DNA of 11,250 nt from Pseudomonadota bacterium (GTDB lineage: Bacteria; Pseudomonadota; Alphaproteobacteria; Rhizobiales; Devosiaceae): positions 1 through 11,250 of the forward strand of contig JAEWCE010000324.1 of the NCBI GenBank assembly GCA_023390785.1, written 5' to 3'. The notes under the pieces are model-generated. The model searched no databases and had not been told where the DNA came from. It saw nothing but the letters and a program-made list of their open reading frames with translations. Position numbers and translations under genes: made by a program. Below, in pieces: positions 6,503 through 11,250 of this stretch. How positions within the stretch are numbered: the stretch's first letter is position 1; every line of letters starts with the position of its first letter.

Positions 6503-6673
6503 ATGAACACTATCGCTCGTTTTGCGAACGATGAGTCCGGTGCGACCGCGATTGAGTATGGCCTGATTGCCGCGCTCATCGCCGTCGGCATCATCGCCGC
6601 TGCCACCACTTTGGGCGGCAGCCTGTCGAGCCTGTTTACCAATATCGCCGGCCATCTGGATACTGCTACCTGA
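6503..6673 (+). CDS. flp: Flp/Fap-type major pilin prepilin
   Basis: A 56-residue prepilin for the Tad (tight adherence) type IVb pilus. The 13-residue leader ends in glycine (DESG), followed by the Flp motif ATAIEYGLIAALIAVGII, with glutamate at +5 and tyrosine at +6 of the predicted CpaA cleavage site. The mature pilin would be about 43 residues, mostly one hydrophobic helix plus a short polar tail (SLFTNIAGHLDTAT). The start is fixed by an AAGGAG (6491-6496) six bases before the ATG, the clearest ribosome binding site in the window. A strong hairpin terminator follows 28 bases after the stop, so the pilin can be made in excess over the assembly genes. Confidence 0.95.
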   Translation: MNTIARFANDESGATAIEYGLIAALIAVGIIAAATTLGGSLSSLFTNIAGHLDTAT

Positions 6674-6701
6674 GCCGTTCGGAATTCTGCGTATCGACGG
6701 G

Positions 6702-6732
6702 CAAAGGGGGCTGTGGCCCCCTTTGTCGTTTT
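6702..6732 (+). terminator. Intrinsic terminator after flp
   Basis: CAAAGGGGGC (6702-6711) pairs perfectly with GCCCCCTTTG (6716-6725) around a TGTG loop, then TCGTTTT. A 10-bp G/C-core stem with a short T-run directly after the pilin gene is a convincing Rho-independent terminator. Some readthrough into cpaA is possible. Confidence 0.8.
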
Positions 6733-6739
6733 GCGCTTT

Positions 6740-6745
6740 GTTAAC
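6740..6745 (+). promoter_or_regulatory. GTTAAC motif upstream of cpaA (candidate CtrA site)
   Basis: It reads GTTAACCAT; TTAACCAT is, as I recall, an octamer linked to CtrA control in Caulobacter. It lies between the flp terminator and cpaA, about 65 bases before the chosen cpaA start, so cpaA onward may have its own promoter. Confidence 0.35.
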
Positions 6746-6810
6746 CATACGTGCGCCAGACTGGCTGCACCGCCGACCGTGTCGGTCGAGGCGGTGATGC
6801 CGGACACTCC

Positions 6811-7314
6811 ATGCCCGCCACGCTCGCGCTCTTCATCTTTCCGATCCTGATGGCCTTCGCGGCATCGTCCGACCTGTTGACGATGAAGATCGCCAATTGG
6901 CTTGTGCTGCTGCTGACCGCGGCCTACTTCGTGCTCGCCTGGTTCGCCGGCGTTCCGGTCGAGCAGATCGGCACCAGCGTCGCCGCGGCAGCCATCGTAT
7001 TCGCCATCGCCTTTGCTTTCTTCGCCTTCGGCTGGATCGGGGGCGGCGATGCCAAGCTGGTCTCGGCCACCACCCTTTGGATCGGCTTCGGCCTGATGCT
7101 GCAATACCTGATCTACGCCGCTCTGCTCGGCGGCGGCCTGACGTTGCTGATCCTCGCGCTGCGTCGCTACCCGTTGCCGGCGCCATTGCAGCGCCAGCGC
7201 TGGCTCGATCGCCTGCACGACCCGAAGTCTGGTGTGCCGTACGGCGTCACCCTGGCGATTGCTGCTTTGCTCGTCTATCCCGAGACCGGCATTTTCTTGC
7301 ATTTGCTTGGCTGA
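6811..7314 (+). CDS. cpaA: CpaA/TadV prepilin peptidase (A24 family)
   Basis: An inner-membrane aspartic protease that cleaves the Flp leader and probably the TadE-like leaders. The 167-residue protein is short, with several transmembrane helices, as expected for TadV/CpaA, which lacks the methylase domain of PilD. The catalytic aspartates are D21 in ASSDLLTMKIANW and D80 in GGGDAKL, the A24 GxGD motif. The ending has the family-typical GVPYGVTLAIAAL. I chose the ATG at 6811 because the hydrophobic first helix begins immediately. An in-frame GTG at 6751 would add a 20-residue polar extension not expected for the family. No good Shine-Dalgarno is present at either. It stands behind the flp terminator and a GTTAAC motif. 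Confidence 0.9.
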   Translation: MPATLALFIFPILMAFAASSDLLTMKIANWLVLLLTAAYFVLAWFAGVPVEQIGTSVAAAAIVFAIAFAFFAFGWIGGGDAKLVSATTLWIGFGLMLQYLIYAALLGGGLTLLILALRRYPLPAPLQRQRWLDRLHDPKSGVPYGVTLAIAALLVYPETGIFLHLLG

Positions 7315-7342
7315 GCCTTCTCCGTGACTGGAACAAGGTTCG

Positions 7343-7372
7343 GTTAACCGTAAATGCAAAGCATCGGTTAAC
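7343..7372 (+). promoter_or_regulatory. Paired GTTAAC motifs upstream of cpaB (candidate CtrA sites)
   Basis: TCGGTTAACC occurs twice, with its GTTAAC cores at 7343-7348 and 7367-7372, 24 bases apart. The first core lies in the 10-bp palindrome CGGTTAACCG. The second continues as TTAA-N7-TTGA (7368-7382), one mismatch from the CtrA consensus. They are in the 137-bp gap before cpaB. A promoter for cpaB-cpaC(-cpaE-cpaF) here is likely by position but not proven. Confidence 0.45.
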
Positions 7373-7451
7373 CAAACTTTGACCCTTTGCTGGGCAGTAT
7401 CGGCCGTCCCGTTCTGGGCGCCTTCGGTCGTGAGTTGAGTGGAGTCTGCCG

Positions 7452-8372
7452 ATGAGAGTCTCGCGAATCGTGCTGCTGCTGGTTGCGTTGCTCGCTGGCG
7501 GCCTCGCCGCTTTCCTGGCGCTCGGCAACGCCTTCGACAGGGCGCCGCCCCAGGCGCCCGCCGTGCAGGTGGCCCAGGTGCCGCACGACCAGGTGCTGAT
7601 CGCCAAGGCCAATATCGGGCTTGGCGAGCGGCTAGGGCCGAACAATCTCGCTTGGCAGGATTGGCCGCAGAATACCCTGCAGCCCGAATACATCACCTCG
7701 TCGGCGACGCCCGATGCCATCGACAAGATGAAGGGCAGCGTGGCGCGCTTCGAGTTGTTCAAGGGCGAGCCGGTGCTGCCGGCGAAGCTGGTCACCGCCG
7801 ATCAGGGCTATCTTTCCGCGGTGCTGGACAAGGGCAAGCGCGGTGTCTCCATCTCGGTCTCGGCCGACTCCGCTTCTGGCGGCTTCATCGTGCCCAACGA
7901 TCATGTCGACGTCATCCTGACGCACAGCGGTCCCGAAGGGCAGACATCGGAGACGTTGCTGTCCAACGTGCGTGTCCTCGCCATCAATACGCGCCTCGGT
8001 GAAACTGGCACCACCGGCGCCCCCGCCGACAGCAATCAGGCCAGCGGCGACGGAGACCCGAAATCCCAGGTCTTCGCCAACACGGCCATCGCCACCCTCG
8101 AGCTCGATCCGGTTCAGGCGGAGACCATCGTCAACGCCACCTCGCTCGGCCGCCTGTCGCTGGCCCTCCGCTCGATCGTCGATTTTGCCCAGGCCAGCGG
8201 CGACGACGCCAATCTCAAGCGCAACGCGCCGATCCGCATTATCCGCTACGGCCAGGACACCAGCGTCATGGCCGGCCAGACGCCTGGCGGCGACGGCTCC
8301 GGCGCCAGCGTCAACCCCGCAAACTTCCGGGCCCCGAGCGTCAGCGTCGGCACCGAGGTCACACCACAATGA
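7452..8372 (+). CDS. cpaB: Flp pilus assembly protein CpaB/RcpC
   Basis: A 306-residue envelope protein that works with the CpaC secretin in the Tad apparatus. Its N-terminal signal or anchor helix is at about 5-25 (VSRIVLLLVALLAGGLAAF). An SAF-like domain follows at about 46-116 (VLIAKANIGLGERL, then FKGEPVLPAKLV). The RcpC-type domain lies at about 120-240 (KRGVSISVSADS, GGFIVPNDHVDVILT, NVRVLAINT, ATLELDPVQAETIV). The C-terminal tail is Gly/Ser/Pro-rich and probably disordered. The ATG at 7452 has a GGAG (7441-7444) seven bases upstream. The stop overlaps the cpaC start by four bases (ATGA), so CpaB and CpaC are translationally coupled, consistent with a stoichiometric complex. Confidence 0.93.
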   Translation: MRVSRIVLLLVALLAGGLAAFLALGNAFDRAPPQAPAVQVAQVPHDQVLIAKANIGLGERLGPNNLAWQDWPQNTLQPEYITSSATPDAIDKMKGSVARFELFKGEPVLPAKLVTADQGYLSAVLDKGKRGVSISVSADSASGGFIVPNDHVDVILTHSGPEGQTSETLLSNVRVLAINTRLGETGTTGAPADSNQASGDGDPKSQVFANTAIATLELDPVQAETIVNATSLGRLSLALRSIVDFAQASGDDANLKRNAPIRIIRYGQDTSVMAGQTPGGDGSGASVNPANFRAPSVSVGTEVTPQ

Positions 8373-9808
8373 GGCGCGAGGTCGAAATGACGAGCGTTCG
8401 CACGATCAATCACGCCGGGCCGCGCGCGCTGCGCCGGACGCTGCTCGCCGCTGCGGCGGCCGCACTCTGCCTGGCGCCGGCTGTCGCGGTTGCCCAGCAG
8501 GTCAAGTCCAGTCCCACCTACATCCGGGTTGCCGACTACCCGGCCGGAGTGCGCCAGCAATTGGTGCTCGACGTCAACAAGTCGACGATCATCGATCTGC
8601 CGACCAATGCCGGCGAGGTCATTGCCAGCCAGCCGGCCGTGGCCGCGGTGGTGATGCGCACCAAGACCCGCGCCATCGTCCAGGCGGTCGCCGGGGGTGA
8701 CACCAACATCATCTTCCTCGATGGCGCCGGCAACAACATCGCCACCTTCGACGTCAAGGTCGTGCAACCGCGCTCCGATGTCGGCAATGCGCTGGAAGCG
8801 GCCATTGCCCGCAACATTCCGGGATCGCACATCCGGGTCGAATCCGTGACCCTGAGCGGCACCAACCGTGTCGTGCTCTCGGGCAGCGCGCTGTCGCAGG
8901 ATGACGTCGACAAGGCCAAGCTCATCGCCGTGCAATTCGCCGGCGGACCCGAAAACGTCGCCAGCATCGTCAACGTCGCCGGCAACCAGCAGGTCATGCT
9001 GAAGGTGACCGTCGCCGAAGTCGACCGCACCGCCATCAAGCAGCTCGGTCTCGACCTCAACGTCACCGCCTCGGGCGGCCTGATCACCGGCCTGGTCAAT
9101 TCCCCCAATGCCAGCCTCGGCGATGTGTCGGGAGCGAGCCCCATCAGCACCGTGTCGGCGGCCGCCAATATCGGTCCGCTGTCGATCAGCGCTACCCTCA
9201 AGGCCCTGGCCCGGCGGAACGCGCTGCGCACTTTGGCCGAGCCCACGCTGACCGCCATCTCCGGCCAGCCGGCGGAGTTCCTGGTCGGCGGCGAGGTGCC
9301 CTACAACACATCGGACGGCAACGGCCATGTCGTCACTGCCTTCAAGGAATACGGCGTGAAGCTCAACTTCACCCCGACCGTGAAGTCCAATGGCAACATC
9401 GCGCTCATCGTCGACACCAACGTCTCCGAGCCCTCCGGTGGCGGCGCAGTCACCGAGCGTGGCGCCAAGACGACCGTCGAGATCCCGGCCGGCTGCACCC
9501 TCGCCATCGGCGGCCTGCTGCAGGACAACGAGAAGCATCAGTTGTCGCAGATGCCGGGCCTTGGCGACATCCCGATCCTCGGCGCCCTGTTCCGCTCGCG
9601 CGACTACGTGCACGAACAGACCGAGCTCGTGATCATGGTGACGCCGGTGATGGCCCAGTTCGGCCGTCCCGACCTGCCCACCGACAATTATGCAATCGCC
9701 GGCGACGCCGAGGCCATTTTCCTGGGGCATCTCGAAAAGCAATACGGCGTCGGCAACAACGGTATGCGCGGCAGCTACCAGGGATCAGTCGGATTTATCC
9801 TCGACTGA
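8369..9808 (+). CDS. cpaC: CpaC/RcpA outer-membrane secretin
   Basis: A 479-residue secretin forming the outer-membrane channel for the Flp pilus. A signal peptide ends near residue 42 (CLAPAVAVA-QQ). Next come a pilus-assembly N-terminal domain (about 62-132), a BON-like domain (about 136-203) and a secretin domain (about 207-430). The secretin domain has VMLKVTVAEVDR, LAEPTLTAISGQPAEFLVGG, VKLNFTPTV and the conserved ending MPGLGDIPILGALFRS (395-410). The ATG at 8369 overlaps the cpaB stop. An in-frame ATG at 8387, with GCGAGG five bases upstream, is an equally plausible start that removes six residues. It is followed, after 37 bases, directly by cpaE; no cpaD gene lies between. The first domain is paralogous to the separate protein encoded at 5779-6234. 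Confidence 0.95.
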   Translation: MRREVEMTSVRTINHAGPRALRRTLLAAAAAALCLAPAVAVAQQVKSSPTYIRVADYPAGVRQQLVLDVNKSTIIDLPTNAGEVIASQPAVAAVVMRTKTRAIVQAVAGGDTNIIFLDGAGNNIATFDVKVVQPRSDVGNALEAAIARNIPGSHIRVESVTLSGTNRVVLSGSALSQDDVDKAKLIAVQFAGGPENVASIVNVAGNQQVMLKVTVAEVDRTAIKQLGLDLNVTASGGLITGLVNSPNASLGDVSGASPISTVSAAANIGPLSISATLKALARRNALRTLAEPTLTAISGQPAEFLVGGEVPYNTSDGNGHVVTAFKEYGVKLNFTPTVKSNGNIALIVDTNVSEPSGGGAVTERGAKTTVEIPAGCTLAIGGLLQDNEKHQLSQMPGLGDIPILGALFRSRDYVHEQTELVIMVTPVMAQFGRPDLPTDNYAIAGDAEAIFLGHLEKQYGVGNNGMRGSYQGSVGFILD

Positions 9809-9815
9809 TCACTGT

Positions 9816-9826
9816 ACGGTAACCGT
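9816..9826. promoter_or_regulatory. Short palindrome in the cpaC-cpaE gap
   Basis: ACGGT-A-ACCGT is a perfect 5-bp inverted repeat with one central base in the 37-bp gap before cpaE. It differs by one missing T from CGGTTAACCG upstream of cpaB, so it may be a degenerate copy of that motif. Low confidence. Confidence 0.25.
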
Positions 9827-9845
9827 TGCGATGGAGAGTTAGACC

Positions 9846-11120
9846 ATGAGTTTCCTCACGCCGAACAAGGACAGCAAGCTGGTCGAGGAGCCGGCGGCTG
9901 AGGTCGCCACCGGCGCGCGTCTCCTGCCACGGATCACCATCCAGGCGTTCTGCGAGCACTCGCAGACGGCCGAGCTCGTCGAATCGGCAGTGCACGACCG
10001 GCGTATGTCGAAGGTCGCACTCACCACGCACAATGGCGGCCTCGAGGGGGCCATCGAAAGCTACAAATCCAACCCGACGCCGAACCTCATCATCATCGAG
10101 ACCTCGCTGCCGACCGAAGAAATCCCCGGTGCGCTCGATCGCCTCGCCGAGGTTTGCGACGCGGCGACGCGGCTGATCGTCCTCGGCCACGTCAACGACG
10201 TGCTGCTCTATCGCGAGCTGATCCGCTCGGGCGTCTCCGAATATCTGGTGCTGCCCACCAGTGCGCAGACCATCGTCAATGCCATCTCCGACCTGTTTGC
10301 GGCCGAAGGCGCCGCGCCCATCGGCCGCACCATCGGCTTCATCTCGGCCAAGGGCGGCTCAGGCGCCTCGACCGTGGCGCACAATGTCGCCTGGGCGATC
10401 AGCCAGCATCTGCGACAGGACGTGCTGATCCTCGATATGGACCTGCCGTTTGGCACCGCAGGCCTCAACTTCAACCAGGATCCGCCGCACGGCATCGCCG
10501 ATGCGCTCGGCGCTCCCGGCAAGGTCGATCCGACCATGCTCGACCGCCTGATGAGCAAGGCGGCCAACCATATCAACCTTCTCACCGCCCCCGCCATGCT
10601 CGACAAGACCTTCGACTATGGCGAGCGCGACTTCGAGCAGGTGCTGGAGCTGGCGCAAAAGACCACGCCCGTCGTCATCCTCGACATCCCGCATGCCTGG
10701 ACGGCCTGGGTTCGCCACACGCTGGCGACCGTCGACGAGGTGGTCATCGTTGCCGAGCCCGATCTTGCCAATCTGCGCAATGCCAAGAACCTTGCCGATA
10801 CCATCAAGGCATTGCGGCCCAGCGAGGCCGAGCCGCTGCTGGTCATCAACAAGCTGGGCGTCGCCAAGCGGCCGGAGATTGCCCCCAAGGAATTCGCCTC
10901 CTCCGTCGAGTGCAAACTGCTCGGCCAGATCGGCTTTGACGCGGCAACCTTCGGCACCGCCGCCAACAACGGCCAGATGCTCGCCGAAGTCGCGGCCAAC
11001 AACCGCGCCAACGAAATCTTCCGCACCATCGGCATGCACGTCACCGGCCGCTCGACGCCCGAGGCGGCCGGCAAGAGCAGTCTCAAGCTCTCCTCGTTCC
11101 TGAAGCTCAAGAAGGCCTGA
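9846..11120 (+). CDS. cpaE: CpaE/TadZ pilus-localising ATPase-like protein
   Basis: A 424-residue cytoplasmic protein of the ParA/MinD superfamily that in other bacteria positions the Tad machine at the pole. An N-terminal receiver-like domain spans about 30-152 (LIIIETSLPTEEI, VLGHVNDVLLYRELIRSGV, EYLVLP). A deviant Walker A motif, SAKGGSGASTVAHN, is at 167-180: the signature lysine K169 is kept, while the lysine before S/T is replaced by alanine. LILDMDLPFG (194-203) supplies the Asp pair and VVILDIP (276-282) resembles Walker B. The C-terminal tail is lysine-rich (LKLSSFLKLKKA). The ATG is preceded by GGAGAG (9833-9838) with seven bases spacing. The cpaF start follows one base after its stop, so they are coupled. 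Confidence 0.93.
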   Translation: MSFLTPNKDSKLVEEPAAEVATGARLLPRITIQAFCEHSQTAELVESAVHDRRMSKVALTTHNGGLEGAIESYKSNPTPNLIIIETSLPTEEIPGALDRLAEVCDAATRLIVLGHVNDVLLYRELIRSGVSEYLVLPTSAQTIVNAISDLFAAEGAAPIGRTIGFISAKGGSGASTVAHNVAWAISQHLRQDVLILDMDLPFGTAGLNFNQDPPHGIADALGAPGKVDPTMLDRLMSKAANHINLLTAPAMLDKTFDYGERDFEQVLELAQKTTPVVILDIPHAWTAWVRHTLATVDEVVIVAEPDLANLRNAKNLADTIKALRPSEAEPLLVINKLGVAKRPEIAPKEFASSVECKLLGQIGFDAATFGTAANNGQMLAEVAANNRANEIFRTIGMHVTGRSTPEAAGKSSLKLSSFLKLKKA

Positions 11121-11121
11121 G

Positions 11122-11250
11122 ATGTTCGGCAAGCGCCAGTCCTTCGGCGGCAACACTCCGGGCGCAGCGGAAGCGCCGCGTCCACAGGCCAGCCCGCCGC
11201 CCGCGGCAGCGGTCCCGGCCGCGCCCCCGGCCGTGCGCGCCGAAGTGCCG
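11122..11250 (+). CDS. cpaF: CpaF/TadA pilus assembly ATPase, N-terminus only
   Basis: An open frame starts at the ATG of 11122-11124, one base after the cpaE stop, and runs off the window end (43 codons seen). It has GAAGG (11111-11115) six bases upstream. The visible product begins MFGKRQSFGG and then becomes rich in Pro and Ala, which fits the disordered N-terminal tail of alphaproteobacterial CpaF secretion ATPases. No catalytic motif is inside the window. The assignment rests on the MFGKR start and the conserved cpaE-cpaF order. Confidence 0.75.
   Translation, partial: MFGKRQSFGGNTPGAAEAPRPQASPPPAAAVPAAPPAVRAEVP

Noticed and set aside
6400..7359. 319-codon minus-strand frame across flp and cpaA
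   Set aside because: It spans the flp terminator and two convincing genes in antisense, and its composition is Gln/Arg/Gly-rich shadow sequence.
8246..9742. 498-codon open frame antisense to cpaC
   Set aside because: Long antisense frames are expected in high-GC DNA. The product is a low-complexity, His/Asp/Gly-rich shadow with no domain, while the plus strand encodes a clear secretin.

Overview
The window is high-GC DNA from an alphaproteobacterium, most likely Hyphomicrobiales. The deoA-deoB-upp order, the Flp/CpaABCEF gene set, DUF1902-type HicB proteins and GTTAAC promoter motifs all fit that group. A Devosia-like genus is possible, but this is an inference from protein flavour only.

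Layout. 1-145 is non-coding, with a G/C-rich hairpin and a small palindrome just before deoA. 146-3314 (+) is a pyrimidine nucleoside salvage operon: deoA (thymidine phosphorylase), deoB (phosphopentomutase) and upp (uracil phosphoribosyltransferase). 3315-3761 (-) is a HicBA-type toxin-antitoxin pair abutting upp tail to tail; the HicA reading frame is intact but has no usable start codon. 3804-4424 (-) encodes a HAD-superfamily hydrolase. 4463-6234 (-) holds two TadE/TadG-like pseudopilin genes overlapping by one base and, upstream of them, a small secreted protein resembling only the N-terminal domain of a CpaC secretin. A 268-bp divergent intergenic region follows. 6503-11250 (+) is the main Tad/Flp pilus cluster: flp pilin with its own terminator, cpaA, cpaB, cpaC, cpaE and the first 43 codons of cpaF, which runs off the window.

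How the genes work together. DeoA releases base and deoxyribose-1-phosphate from deoxynucleosides, DeoB makes deoxyribose-5-phosphate, and Upp recaptures uracil as UMP. In the Tad part, Flp is the major pilin, CpaA its prepilin peptidase, CpaC the outer-membrane secretin with CpaB as periplasmic partner, CpaE the polar ParA-like localiser and CpaF the assembly ATPase. The TadE/G-like proteins are probable minor pseudopilins.

I do not see a wholly new system. The most notable signals are: (i) GTTAAC motifs in four gaps of the Tad region and nowhere else in the window, several with a degenerate second half-site at CtrA spacing; (ii) the start-less hicA; (iii) absence of cpaD between cpaC and cpaE, alongside a stand-alone secretin N-domain protein.
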